The notes beneath the pieces were generated by a model. That model worked only from the letters and a program-made list of their open reading frames with translations. It did not search any database and was not told where the DNA came from. From Mercurialis annua (lineage: Eukaryota > Streptophyta > Magnoliopsida > Malpighiales > Euphorbiaceae), in NCBI RefSeq assembly GCF_937616625.2, contig NC_065570.1:40865665-40929664 (forward strand): a stretch of 64,000 nucleotides of DNA, given 5' to 3'. Each line of letters opens with the position of its first letter. Within the stretch, counting starts at the first letter, position 1. Positions 1-10,771 of this stretch are shown here, one piece after another. The translations under genes and the position numbers were made by a program.

Positions 1-731
1 TTATGATTATATTTATGATAAGGTTATGATTATATTTTATGATAATGTAATGATAATATTATGATAATATAATAATAATATAATAATAATATTTATAATA
101 ATGTAATGATAATATTATTATAATGTGATGATAAGGTTATAATAATATTATTATGGTAATATCATGATAAGATTAGGATAAATTACGTAAAATAAACATT
201 TGCATAATAAGATTATATGATGATATCGTGATAAGTTTATGATAATATTATAATAATATAATAATAAAATTATGATAAAATTATAATAATATAATGATAA
301 TATTATGATAATGTTATGATAAAATTATGATAAGATTGTGATAATATAATTATAAAATTATGATAAAGTTATGATAATATAATTATAAAACTATGATAAG
401 TTTATGATAATATTATTATAAAATTATAATAAAATTATGATAATATTATAATAAGGTTATGATAAACTAAGTAAAATAAATTTACATAATAAGATTATAA
501 TAATATTACAATAAGATTATGATAATATTATGATAATGTTATTATAAAGTTTTAAATGCAAAATAATTTATACAATTTTTTTTGATAAGGTTATATGATA
601 ATATTATTATAATGTTATCATTATATTATAATAAGGTTGTAATAAAATATGTAAAATGAATTTGTATGATAATAATAATATTATGATAAGTTTATGATAA
701 CATTATGATAATATTATTTTGATAATATTAT
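1..731. repeat. AT-rich array of ATGATAA-type units
   Basis: This stretch is built almost wholly from short irregular units such as TTATGATAA, ATAATATT and AAGGTTATGA, with no open frame and no gene. The same unit continues after the LTR element, from 7464 to about 7740, so the element inserted into one pre-existing array. A similar unit forms the core of the fold-back element at 18900-19640, which suggests that this array is also transposon-derived; that link is inference. The left edge lies outside the window. Confidence 0.8.
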
Positions 732-1324
732 TGATGGAGTCTGCCTTCTGAACCGGTGAGTGAACCTGCAAAACAGGGTAGAAGCTAACCGGACGGTGGT
801 TGTCCGATTAACTCTCCGATGCTAAAGTCAGTCTAGAGCTTTGAGTAGCGTTTTGAGTATATGAATGTAATTGTCATTCTAGGCATACCTCGTGCTCCTT
901 TTATAGTAGTCGAATATACCTAGTAGAGTTGTATTAGGCAGGTGAATCCTACTTTGTAGGGATTCGGCAGTATCGTAGAGATTCTCCTGATTTGTCGGGA
1001 TCTACCTTAATCTGATAAGAATCCTATTTAGGAACGTCTTCCTAAATAGTCTTATCTTCCTAAAGTAGAGCTTATCCTTCCATATGTAGTGTTTGTGTTC
1101 GAATAGGACAATATTTCCATACTTAGTCGTTTACCCGAATCCCGGACCTGACTCGCTCTCGGCGGATCATGTGGGATTCGGTCTTTATTAGCGTGTTACC
1201 GAATCTTAGAGATTCGGCATCTCCTTCATATCTTTCGGTCTTCAGGGGGAGTCCGGTGTCGCCTGAGAGTGGATCTCCTGCAACTCGGCTCCATTATACT
1301 TACAGTAGGATTCGGTATCCATCA
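732..1324 (-). repeat. Left LTR (3' LTR in sense orientation) of the Tat-like element
   Basis: 593 bp, beginning TGATGGAGTC and ending GGTATCCATCA on the plus strand. It is the same length as the right copy and differs at three places I noticed: GAGTAGC/GAGCAGC, TTTCCAT/TTTCTAT and GACTCG/GACGCG. Confidence 0.93.
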
Positions 1325-1327
1325 TTA

Positions 1328-1340
1328 GCCCCCCCGCAAG
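1328..1340 (-). other. Polypurine tract of the Tat-like element
   Basis: Plus strand AGCCCCCCCGCAAG, which reads CTTGCGGGGGGGCT on the sense (minus) strand just before the 3' LTR. This is the expected place and base composition for the plus-strand primer. Confidence 0.7.
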
Positions 1341-1841
1341 TGAGCTGAAGTAGTTTGGCATTTATGCCTTGGTGGATTTTAGCTCTTTTGGAGCTGAGTT
1401 CTTTTATTCGGGCGAGTCGTTTCATATATTTGTGGGTGACGTTTCTTCTTTAGTAAGATTCTGTGTTGCCACGTGTCGGCATTTGATGATTCAACGGTTA
1501 ATGATTCAAAAGCATTTTGTATTTAATCTCTTTGCATTTCTTCTTTTCCCTCTTACTTACTTTTCGAATTTACTCTCATTTCTTGTAGCTATTTCCTTTT
1601 CGTTCTTCGTTTGATTACTTGATTCTTCGTGACTTGTTTTCTCCAGATTTTTCAGGTATGTTTTCTTTCGTCGTTTGGATGTTAATATGGCTTTCTTCTT
1701 TGTGTATATTCTCCATGATTTATATTCTGGAAATTCCTTTTCTGTACTTGGTGTTCTTCGATGTGTTCTTCAACGTGTTCTTCAATATATTTTTTGTTTG
1801 ATCCTTATTCTGTGTTTATGTTTGTGATTTCCTGTTCTAGG

Positions 1842-3737
1842 ATGCCTCTTAGTCGAGTGGAAGATGCATGCGCTGCTATGGCTTTTACCCGATCAAAGCT
1901 TCGTAGGGATGAAGTCTGAGATATCTATTTTAAGTATAGCTTTCCTTTTGATTATAGGGTAATATTACCCGGTGCCGATATGGCTGCGTCCGATTCTCCA
2001 GGATCTTCTTGTAGGGCGGTTCTCTTTGAAGAGCAATTTGCTGCTGGTCTTAGGTTTCCTTTAGATTCATTTTTAGTAGAAGTGTGTAGGGATTTAAAGG
2101 TTGCTCTGGGGCAACTTTACCCTGGTACGATTAAAGTAGTGCTCGCCTTTTCGGAGGCATGTAGGCTCCGGGGCTGTGCCCCTTCTCTCAAAGTGTTATA
2201 TCATTTTGTAGATTTTAGGAAGTGTGATGGTTGCTTCGTTTTCGCCCTTGGCAGGGAAGGGCGATCTCGTATTTATCTTCCTTGCCTAACCAGTCGCTGG
2301 CGAAGGCGTTTCTTTATTGTTTACCATAAATTTGCTTTTCTTCATTTTTCGGATGGTTTTTCTTCTCATCAAGTTCGGAGCTGTCCGTCTCCTTTAAGTT
2401 TATCCGAGTCAAAACTTGCTTTTGACATATCTTCCTGTAGTATTGTATCGCGTCCCATTCTAGATGTCTTGGTCAATAGTCATCTTCGGAGTCGATGGTT
2501 TCCTTTGGAGGATCCTCCTCGAGGCTTGGCGGATCTTTGCTACTCTTTTGTTCAAGGTATATTAATTTGCTTAAGTTCTTTTTAATGTTTCTTTTGTAGG
2601 ATGTCTTCTTCTTCTGACGATTTCCTTTCCGGATTTCAAGTAGATTTGGACGTTCCGATGGGTGGTCCTGACGTTCCTATCGCCAACATTATTCCTGGCG
2701 ATATTGTCGTGGATGGGGCTCCTGTTGATATCCCCCTAGCTCCTGCCGAGATAGCGTTGCCTGAGGTTATTGTTGTAGATGATGATGATGATGACTCGGC
2801 TGATCCAGTCGGTGACGAGGCGGTTCCGTCGCCACTTCCCCCTCTAGCATCATTTACCGTCTGGGGGGGAGTTGGAGGTGTGGCTTCAGAGGGGCCGGTT
2901 GTTGTTAATTCGGGAGAGATTTCTCTAGGTCGAGACCCGGATTCTCCGTCTAGGAAAAGACGTCGAGTTGGCGATGGTTCTCCATCGGGGGGGAGTTTTC
3001 CTGGAAACTCTTCTTCTGCTCCAGATTTGGTTCAGTGGGTCGAAGGTCAGGATCCTGCTAGTTTGCTGAATCCTAGAGTGCTAGCGGAATATATTCGAAC
3101 TCTGGCGATTCCTGATGATGTCACGTGGTTCTGTGGTAGGCCGGGTCAGGAGCTTTCCGATCTGGCTTGTTTTCATGGTTTCTCTGTAAGTGCTTTCTTT
3201 CTTGAGTATAATATGTTTTTTGTATTCAGTTTTCTTATTTGTTTATTTCTGGTGTGTGTAGGCTCTTCAATCTGTTCTGGTATTGAACGACCGCCGACAG
3301 TGTGCCGAGGAGGAGGTCGAGCGTCTGTCTTCTCTTTTGGCGACTTCCGAGTCTGAAAGGGCGAAATTGAAGGCCTCTTTGGAAGAGCATGATTCCCTTC
3401 TGGCGCAGCTCAAGGCGCAGGATGCGATTAATGATCGCCAAGTGAAAGTGATCGAGAAGAAGACCGATGACTTGACTCAAGAGATTGAGGAGCTCATTCG
3501 AATTAATTCCCTTGTTGGTGGGGAGAGGGACAGTCTAAGATCGGAGGTTGAAGGTCTTCACATCCGTCTGCTGATACGAAGGCTTTTTACTCTGCTTTGA
3601 TAAGCGAGTATCGCCTTGCGATTGGGAAGAAGCTTCTAGAGCAGAATCCTAATATTGATCTTTCTGGGGTTAACGGGTTGGATCCCCAGGCCATCGCCCG
3701 TGATCTCCTCGTCAAGATGTCTAAAGACCGCGTCTAG
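1842..3737 (+). pseudogene. Antisense extra gene of the Tat-like element (gypsy-type transposon domain plus coiled coil), broken
   Basis: The gene lies antisense to gag-protease. A leader intron is likely from 1656 (GTATG) to 1840 (CTAG). Coding sequence starts at ATG 1842 and is stopped by TGA at 1917-1919, then runs on in frame to about 2556. Residues around 2070-2330 (PLDSFL, AVLGQL-like, LHPGT-like spacing) resemble the putative gypsy-type transposon domain once called Transposase_28. A 43-nt intron-like gap (2557-2599) would join the next exon out of phase. Exon 2600-3185 is acidic and ends at a GTAAGT donor. Intron 3186-3261 is 76 nt, and the exon from 3262 enters a long Glu/Lys-rich coiled coil in phase. 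A frameshift near 3570 separates a C-terminal tail ending at TAG 3735. Role unknown; antisense genes of this kind are established for Tat elements. Confidence 0.65.
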
Positions 3738-3867
3738 TAGTTTTTCTTTTGATTGTATTTGCTGATGTATTAATTTTGCTTTTGTAATTCACAATTTATG
3801 AATATATTTTCTTCGTGTTTCTTCGAAATGTGCTTTCGCCTTATTTTTATGTACTTGTCTTGCCTCG

Positions 3868-4063
3868 AGGGTTATTCTAAACCCTGTTCTTGGCGTTGCT
3901 TTTTATAGAGTTAATCTAAACTCTTTTTATTTTTGTTTTTGTTTCGAGTTAATCTAAACTCTTTTTGGCGATTCGCCTTTTCTGAGTTAATTTAAACTTA
4001 TTTTTAGCCTTTTGTGGCGGTTTGCCTGGTTCGGCGATTTTGCTTTGAGTTAATTTAAACTCA
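3868..4063. repeat. Five spaced hairpin repeats (GAGTTAATYTAAACTC type)
   Basis: Five short inverted repeats lie in the T-rich gap between the ends of the two convergent genes. Their arms are AGGGTT/AACCCT at 3868-3885, AGAGTT/AACTCT near 3907, a CGAGTT form near 3945, TGAGTT/AACTTA near 3980 and TGAGTT/AACTCA at 4046-4063, around a 6-base AT loop. The outer arm bases change in pairs between copies. No protein is encoded here. Confidence 0.6.
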
Positions 4064-4305
4064 TTTTCTTGGCTCTTAGCCTTTCTTGAATTTGATCTTT
4101 AATTTATTTTTTCTTCTTTCGTCTTTGATTTAATCATTCGTGGCTGTTCTTGATTTTTATTTCTTTATTGGTTCGTCTGGCTAATCAGATGGTAGCGAAA
4201 TTGAATTTTTATTGATAAAAAGATGGCATACAAAATATTAAAGATAGATTTGACGCCATCTGGTAAGATGGAAAGTCGTTACCGATGATGGGTCGTTTTT
4301 CATTC

Positions 4306-6795
4306 CTATTCTTCCTTCTTTTCGGTCTTGTTTTCTTGGAGATCCACCACTGACTCGTCATAGCACTTCTTGGCTATTCCTTGGTCTCCTCTCAGCGTCA
4401 CTACTCCCTTTTCGGTTGGTACTTTCATTGCCAACGCTCTTATGCTGGTTACTGCTGCCGAATCATGGAGGAAAGGCCTTCCTAGGATGGCATTGTATGT
4501 CAGTTCCATGTCCACTATGTTAAATAGTGACATGATTTTCTTATTTATTCCTCTTTCTGGGCCGATTATTACTTCCAAGGTGACTGCTCCCAGTGGAGTG
4601 ATGGAGGGGCCACCGAGTCCTGATAGCGGAATTGGGACTCGGCGTAGCCTTGACGCTGTTCCTCCCAGCATTTTGTATGCTGCGTTTGTCATCAGGTTTA
4701 CCGCGCTTCCTTCGTCGATTAAGATTCGCTCCATGTTCCAATTTTCAATGATAGTAGTTACTACCAAAGCATCGTTGTGGGGTGCTTTGACGTGTTCATA
4801 GTCTTCTACATCGAAGATTACTGGCGGCATGTGAGTTTCTCGTATGTTCATTACTTCCTTCCTCTGCTTCCTCCTGATCGTGGAGCTGCTATGCCCTCCA
4901 CCGTTAATCATGTGTATGGTTCCCAGAATTTTGGATGGGCGCTCGTCTTCCTTTTCTTTCGGCTTGTCTTCTCTGTTTCTTTTTTCTCCCTTGTCATTGC
5001 TCTTCTCTTTTCGGGCCACAAATTTCCTCAGCTCGCCTGTGTCGATCATTCTTTCGATCTCGACCTTCAAGTCTCTGCAGCTATCCGTCTCATGTCCGTA
5101 ATCGTTGTGAAATTTGCAGTACTTTCTGGTGTCTCTTATCTCCGCTTTCATTTTTGGTGGCCATACCACGTTTTTGACGTTTTCTTTGATCCACATGAGG
5201 ACATTAGTTCGGCTGGTGTTTAGCGGAGTGAAGTTATTCTCGTCATCTCTGGGATCATATCTCGATTCATATCTTGTCTGGGGGGCGAATCGTCTGCTCT
5301 CTTCGGGTCTTCCTCTCCTATCATCAGGTTTGGACTTGGTTTTTTCTCTGGATCTCTCTTTTGATTCTTTTCCTTTTGCTTCCTTTCCGCGAATCGCCCT
5401 TCGTCCTTCGTCTAACTCGAAGTATTTCTGGGCTATGCCCATTAAGTTCGAGAAAGTTGTGGGTTTATTGACTAGCAGCTTGTCCACCAGCTTTCCGAAT
5501 TGCGTTCCTTCTCGCAATGCCTCTGTCGCCATGTCGACGTTCAGGTTGTCTATCTTCATAGCTTGCTTGTTGAATCGTTCAATGTAGCTCCGCAGGGTTT
5601 CTCCTTCTTCTTGGATGCAGGCTCTCAGGATACTGGTAGTGGTTTTAGCTGGGATGTTTGTGAGATATCTGTTAAGGAACTCTGTTGAAAGCGAAGCAAA
5701 GCTTTTGATCGAGCCCGGTTTTAATTTGTTATACCATCTTTGGGCTGTGCCCGTGAGTGTGGTAGGGAAAACCCTGCAGAGGATGGCGTCCGATACGCTG
5801 AGTAGCCCCATGGTCGCTGTGAACCTAGAGGTATGGTCTCGGGGGTCTCCTTCCCCATTGAAAATTGGCAGGATCGGCAGCTTCATGCTGTGCGGGATGG
5901 TTTCCTCCATGATTTCGGGCGAGAGTGGTGATCCTTTCAACCTGAGGTCGTCTATGTCCAGTTCTTCAGATTTTAGTTTTTTGAGCGCTTTGGCGATCTT
6001 CTTTTCTAAATCTTCTTCCACCACATATGTGGCTTTGCTTTTTTGGGGTGTCTCTGACGATTCGCCCTCTCCTTCTTGGTGTTTTTTCTTAGTTTGCTCT
6101 TTCCCTGCATCTCTTTCTTGTCGCTTACTCCTTGGCGGGGCGTCTTCTTTTTCCTTCTCCCTTCGTTCGTCTCTTTTTGAATTCAGGCCGCTCCGGGCTT
6201 CCTCCTGGTTATGCTCATTTCTGGGCGTCTCTAGTGATTCCTCATTAGATTTGTCTCTGTTCGGGCTTTCCTCGTCGCTGGTTCTATTTTCTCGCTGGTT
6301 TCTTGCTTCGTTTCTTTCTCCGTTCCCTCTGGTTCGGGGTTCCTTGCTTTTATTGTTTTCTGCCCTTGTCTCTCGTCGGCCTGGGTTTGCATTTTCTGTT
6401 CTCTCTCTTCTTCTGGGAGCTGTAGGGCTGAAATTTTCCCTTAGGATTTTCATAGTTTCTTCGTGCCTGTCGTTTGTTCTTTTGGCTTCGCTAGCCAATC
6501 TGTCAAGATTTGCCTGTACGGATTCTAGTATCTTTTTCAGCATTTCGTTGTGTGGATCTTGCGCTGCTGCATTTGGTGTTTGTTCTTCAGTGCTTAAATT
6601 GAAAGCAATTGGGTTGCTTCCCCTTATTGGATTAGTTTGGTACTGGGGTGTTGAGAAAGAGGGCCCTCCGGTGTTGCTTTTTTCCCCGGAGTTGTGAAGC
6701 CCGTCTTCCGTCACGTTGATTATCTCCGGAGTGTTTTTTGGGTCCATTGGTTGTTTGTCTTTCAGGTTTACTCTTTCAGAAGTCATCTTCTTCAA
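4306..6795 (-). CDS. Gag-protease polyprotein of the Tat-like element
   Basis: An 829-residue intact frame. The N-terminal third is highly charged (Lys/Glu/Arg-rich). Residues about 310-480 match a retrotransposon gag domain, with typical FNGEGDPRDH, AQRWYNKL and FLNRYL segments. A zinc-knuckle-like CKFHNDYGHETDSC follows near residue 565. An aspartic protease segment follows near 690, with ILIDEGSAVNLM in place of the usual D-T/S-G and the later partner motif AILGRPFLH. The protein stops soon after the protease, so reverse transcriptase and integrase are absent rather than frameshifted. The start was chosen as the first ATG of the frame, about 75 nt downstream of the right LTR in sense direction. 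It would build virus-like particles and mature them. The Glu in the protease active site is odd but may be lineage-normal. Confidence 0.85.
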   Translation of the reverse strand: MKKMTSERVNLKDKQPMDPKNTPEIINVTEDGLHNSGEKSNTGGPSFSTPQYQTNPIRGSNPIAFNLSTEEQTPNAAAQDPHNEMLKKILESVQANLDRLASEAKRTNDRHEETMKILRENFSPTAPRRRERTENANPGRRETRAENNKSKEPRTRGNGERNEARNQRENRTSDEESPNRDKSNEESLETPRNEHNQEEARSGLNSKRDERREKEKEDAPPRSKRQERDAGKEQTKKKHQEGEGESSETPQKSKATYVVEEDLEKKIAKALKKLKSEELDIDDLRLKGSPLSPEIMEETIPHSMKLPILPIFNGEGDPRDHTSRFTATMGLLSVSDAILCRVFPTTLTGTAQRWYNKLKPGSIKSFASLSTEFLNRYLTNIPAKTTTSILRACIQEEGETLRSYIERFNKQAMKIDNLNVDMATEALREGTQFGKLVDKLLVNKPTTFSNLMGIAQKYFELDEGRRAIRGKEAKGKESKERSREKTKSKPDDRRGRPEESRRFAPQTRYESRYDPRDDENNFTPLNTSRTNVLMWIKENVKNVVWPPKMKAEIRDTRKYCKFHNDYGHETDSCRDLKVEIERMIDTGELRKFVARKEKSNDKGEKRNREDKPKEKEDERPSKILGTIHMINGGGHSSSTIRRKQRKEVMNIRETHMPPVIFDVEDYEHVKAPHNDALVVTTIIENWNMERILIDEGSAVNLMTNAAYKMLGGTASRLRRVPIPLSGLGGPSITPLGAVTLEVIIGPERGINKKIMSLFNIVDMELTYNAILGRPFLHDSAAVTSIRALAMKVPTEKGVVTLRGDQGIAKKCYDESVVDLQENKTEKKEE

Positions 6796-6855
6796 TGAGA
6801 TTTGTTTTTGAGTTCAGAAAAGCTCCTTCTTTTGAAGTTTAGTTAAGCTTTTCCC

Positions 6856-6868
6856 ACAGACGGCGCCA
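6856..6868 (-). other. tRNA primer-binding site of the Tat-like element
   Basis: On the sense strand the sequence after the 5' LTR is AT then TGGCGCCGTCTGTGGG. TGGCGCC is the usual plant gypsy start complementary to a tRNA 3' end ending GGCGCCA. It fixes the element as minus-strand. Confidence 0.75.
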
Positions 6869-6870
6869 AT

Positions 6871-7463
6871 TGATGGAGTCTGCCTTCTGAACCGGTGAGT
6901 GAACCTGCAAAACAGGGTAGAAGCTAACCGGACGGTGGTTGTCCGATTAACTCTCCGATGCTAAAGTCAGTCTAGAGCTTTGAGCAGCGTTTTGAGTATA
7001 TGAATGTAATTGTCATTCTAGGCATACCTCGTGCTCCTTTTATAGTAGTCGAATATACCTAGTAGAGTTGTATTAGGCAGGTGAATCCTACTTTGTAGGG
7101 ATTCGGCAGTATCGTAGAGATTCTCCTGATTTGTCGGGATCTACCTTAATCTGATAAGAATCCTATTTAGGAACGTCTTCCTAAATAGTCTTATCTTCCT
7201 AAAGTAGAGCTTATCCTTCCATATGTAGTGTTTGTGTTCGAATAGGACAATATTTCTATACTTAGTCGTTTACCCGAATCCCGGACCTGACGCGCTCTCG
7301 GCGGATCATGTGGGATTCGGTCTTTATTAGCGTGTTACCGAATCTTAGAGATTCGGCATCTCCTTCATATCTTTCGGTCTTCAGGGGGAGTCCGGTGTCG
7401 CCTGAGAGTGGATCTCCTGCAACTCGGCTCCATTATACTTACAGTAGGATTCGGTATCCATCA
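6871..7463 (-). repeat. Right LTR (5' LTR in sense orientation) of the Tat-like element
   Basis: 593 bp, TGATGGAGTC...GGTATCCATCA, almost identical to 732-1324 and followed by the target duplication ATTAT. Confidence 0.93.
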
Positions 7464-7868
7464 ATTATGATAAAATATGAAAAATAAATTTGCACAATGA
7501 AATAATTATAATAAAATTATGATTATAATAAAGTTATTGTAATATTATGATAAGGTTATAATAGAGATTACTATGATAAAATAATAATAACAGAGATTAC
7601 TGATAATATTACGATAATGTTATCTAACTATAAATTACGTAAAATTTATGTAAAATAGTTTATGCAAAAATAATGTGAAAAGGTTATGAAAAAATTATAA
7701 CAAAATTATTGATATATTATGACAAAGCCATGAAAATATTACAATAAGACTGATAAAAGAACTGGACATTTAGAATAAATAAAAATGTTTAATTTATTAA
7801 CATCAATCTATGCCACCATTTTTAATATTTACTTCCCACCATTTGTATTCAGCTTGCATTTATTTTCA
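7464..7868. repeat. Continuation of the ATGATAA array, then unassigned AT-rich DNA
   Basis: ATGATAA-like units continue to about 7740. The remaining ~130 bp contain no recognised feature except the left target duplication of the next element, TTATTTTCA at 7860-7868. Confidence 0.6.
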
Positions 7869-9188
7869 GGCAAAATCTATACGGAGGCCCCTGTACTATA
7901 TCATTTTTGTTTGGAAAGTCCCTACTCTAAACTTGTTCATGTTCAAGTCTCTCTACTTAGCAAAATATGTTTTTCATACCCTTATGTGGACAAAAATTTG
8001 TGAGTGTGTTACACTCTCCTATTCCGTTAATTAACGGAGCCAACCTTTTATTTTGATAGTCCACATCATCCAAAAGACTCTTTTATTTTGACACGTTTAA
8101 AAAAAATAATTGAAAGAAGATGACCCACCACTTAGGTTTTATTTGAAACAACCACCACCTTCTTGATTCCTCCGCCACCACCACCACCTTCACTTCCAAA
8201 ATCTGTTCAATTCTTACACAGTTACACCATCATTTTGAATTCTAATTTTCCAAAATCCAAGATTTGTGATCAACACTAATGACATCAAACAAGCAACCGT
8301 TAAAGCCGCTTCTCCAAAAATTGCCGAGTTCAGAGACACTGATACCTCGGATGACCCAGCCGTACGAAGAGTTCACCTTCCACCGTCACTCCAACCAAGG
8401 AGAAGACAAAAAAGCTCCTGTATATGCTGCTCGTTCAAGACGTAGTGGGTTCGAAGATTTTGCCGGGATTTGTTTAGAATAAAGAGAGTACTACTAGTTT
8501 AAAGATCTGGACGAGTCTGAATAACAAGCTGGTTGAAGACGAAGTTTCTAATTTTATATATTATTTTATTTAAGATTGCAGATTTTCAACTACAAAATGT
8601 TGAGTGTTAGATTATTGTATCTGGGTATTTGCACAACATTAAGGTTACAGTTGATGCCCTTTGCATCTGGTTGATTATTTATTTTGTGTTTTCAATTGAT
8701 TAGTCATATTTCTATTTATGGTGGTGCTCTTTTGATTCATGTGTTAGTGAGTTGGGTTTTTGTTTATAAATTGAGAGTTGAGGTTATTGGTTCTGCAATT
8801 AAACTTAATTTTGCTGGGTAGATTTCTATTTTCAATGGTGGTTGTTGTGGTGGTGGACGGAAGACGCAGTGTTTATCGAGCCTTGAACTTTAAAAAGAAG
8901 AATGAAAGGAGAAGATGTACAGTCAGTATATGTTTTGCTTTAAATTTACCACGTCAATAGAAAACAATTACCATGTCATCATTTATCAAGAAAAAAATTA
9001 ATATCATGTCATTTTTTTGTTTTCCACTCTCACTAACGGAGAGTGTGACACACTCGCAGATTTCCGTCCACGTAAGGGTGTAAAAATTAGATTTTGTCAA
9101 GTAGAGGGACTCAACCATTAATAAGTTTGAAGTAGGGGCTTTCCGAACAAAAATAATATAGTACAGGGGCCTGCGTATGGGTTTTGCC
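7869..9188. mobile_element. Mutator-type element with ~165-bp inverted ends
   Basis: The terminal inverted repeats begin GGCAAAATCTATACGGAGGC on the left and, reverse-complemented, GGCAAAACCCATACGCAGGC on the right. They stay alignable for about 165 bp, through GTGTGTYACACTCTCC. The flanks are TTATTTTCA (7860-7868) and TTATTTTTA (9189-9197), an 8/9 match to a 9-bp duplication as expected for the Mutator superfamily. The 1-kb interior has no transposase. A 67-codon frame at 8279-8482 is unidentified and could be captured host sequence or chance. Confidence 0.75.
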
Positions 9189-9225
9189 TTATTTTTATAT
9201 ACAGATTAACTTATGTTAATAAAAA

Positions 9226-10762
9226 GGAAAAACCCATTTTCAGGTCCTTAAAGTATACCGCCTTTGATTATCTAAACCCTGAATTAATTTTTATTTTTAC
9301 TGGTCCTTTAACTCCACGGAAAAGCATCTTTTAATCCCTAGGTTGATGTCCGTTGTGAGATTCACACTCCAATGATGGAAAGTGAGTATTTAAAAGATTC
9401 CACATAGGACAAATAGATCATTTTTTTAAAGTTCAAAATTGTTTGTTTACAAAATTAAGGACCATTTTACACTTTCACCATCATCTTCATTCTTCCACCA
9501 AACCTGCAAAAACATAACGCTGACGCTTCTTAACCCAAAATTGACACTTCTCTTAATCCCAAATTAAGACAGATTAATTAAATTGAATGCGGTAATTAAA
9601 GGTTAATGTTAGTTAAAAAAATAATTGATCGACTAAAAGGATTCAAAGAACCCAATAAAATTATTCTTCAGCCGTATGCGCAAATTTCGCAAAGATGTGA
9701 TCCGTTTCTTCTACCTGGATCGGCCATCAAATCAGTCATCTTGATCGTTTTCCTCACTTCGTCAAGTCTCTCTTCCGGTTCACGCCGCTGTTCGTTGCTC
9801 TACACCGTCGCTGCTCGTTGCTCCTACACCGATTCGTTGCTCCGCTAATTTTCCACATCTTTTTGTTGAACTTTTGCTGCACAATCATCCCCAAAATTCA
9901 ATACCCATTTCACTTTTTGAACAAATCAAAACTCAGATTACCTAAAACAAAGACATGGCTTTTGAGAAGATCAAGATTGACAATCCCATCTGAGATCATT
10001 TTTAATTATTATTTATTCCCCTTAATCATAATCATTAATATTTGGGTTGTGATCTTATTAATAGATCTCATTATGTAAAGTTTATTGCTTTGTTTTTCTT
10101 TAAATGATTTCATCTTATTAGATTTTGTTTGGTTATGATCAATCATTTTCACTACAATAGATTCTGGTCTTTTTTTATTATATTTTCAACATTTGTTTAG
10201 GTTAAGTTATATATGAAGTTTGGATCTTTGTTTTCTAACAATAAAGCTGTTGGTGGATCCTCTGTAAGGATATGCTTAGCTTTGCAGGATATGATGATAT
10301 AGTTTTTGTTTGGTAAAATCATATAAATTTCAAGTTTCTTTTAATGATGGTTTTTCAGTTTTGAAGATGGATTTTTCAATTTTTCTTGATTTTTATTTTA
10401 AGAGGATGAAATTAAAGAAATTAGAATAAGTGAAGAGCTGTGTTTAGGAAAGAAGATGAACAGTGTAAAGGGTGATAGTTTAGGAAGAAGATGAACAGTG
10501 TAAAGGGTGATGAAGGGATAAATGTATAAAAAAATCCTTAAAGTTATTTTTGAATCTTTACCAAAAAAATCTCTTTCCTAGGTGGAATATATTTTAGACT
10601 TTTCCGTTAGTTGACAGTACGTGACCTCACGCACTTAACAGACAGCACCCGAGGGACTTAAAGATTTCCGTGGAGTTAAAGGACCAGTAAAAGACAAAAA
10701 TTAATTCAGGGACTAGATAATTAAAAGCGGTATACTTTAAGGACCTGGAAATGAATTTTTTC
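9226..10762. mobile_element. Mutator-type element, perfect 9-bp target duplication
   Basis: The left end GGAAAAACCCATTTTCAGGT pairs with the right end (reverse complement GAAAAAATTCATTTCCAGGT). The inverted repeats run on for about 130 bp through TCCTTAAAGTATACCGC and ACTGGTCCTTTAACTCCACG. Both sides carry TAATAAAAA (9217-9225 and 10763-10771). No transposase frame is visible inside, so this is a non-autonomous copy. Confidence 0.85.
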
Positions 10763-10771
10763 TAATAAAAA

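Larger units (their letters stand above)
732..7463 (-). mobile_element. Tat-like Ty3/gypsy LTR element, gag-protease only
   Basis: The element has two 593-bp LTRs (732-1324 and 6871-7463), each TG...CA, flanked by the 5-bp duplication ATTAT (727-731 and 7464-7468). Sense is the minus strand: the tRNA primer site abuts the right LTR, and a purine-rich tract (plus-strand C run near 1329) abuts the left one. The sense strand carries one gag-protease frame (4306-6795), with no reverse transcriptase, RNase H or integrase in the remaining 3 kb. That space holds an antisense spliced gene (1842-3737), as reported for Tat-lineage elements. I see three differences between the LTRs, so the insertion is young. 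It must have depended on enzymes from another element. Confidence 0.85.

Noticed and set aside
1369..1801. Two small plus-strand frames before the antisense gene
   Set aside because: They lie in the presumed leader and leader intron of the antisense gene, are Phe/Leu-rich and contain no recognisable domain.
4370..6697. Plus-strand open frames opposite the gag-protease gene, up to 360 codons
   Set aside because: They are Ser/Phe/Leu-rich mirror frames of a Lys/Glu-rich gene, with no domain and no splice logic; the minus-strand gag motifs explain the openness.
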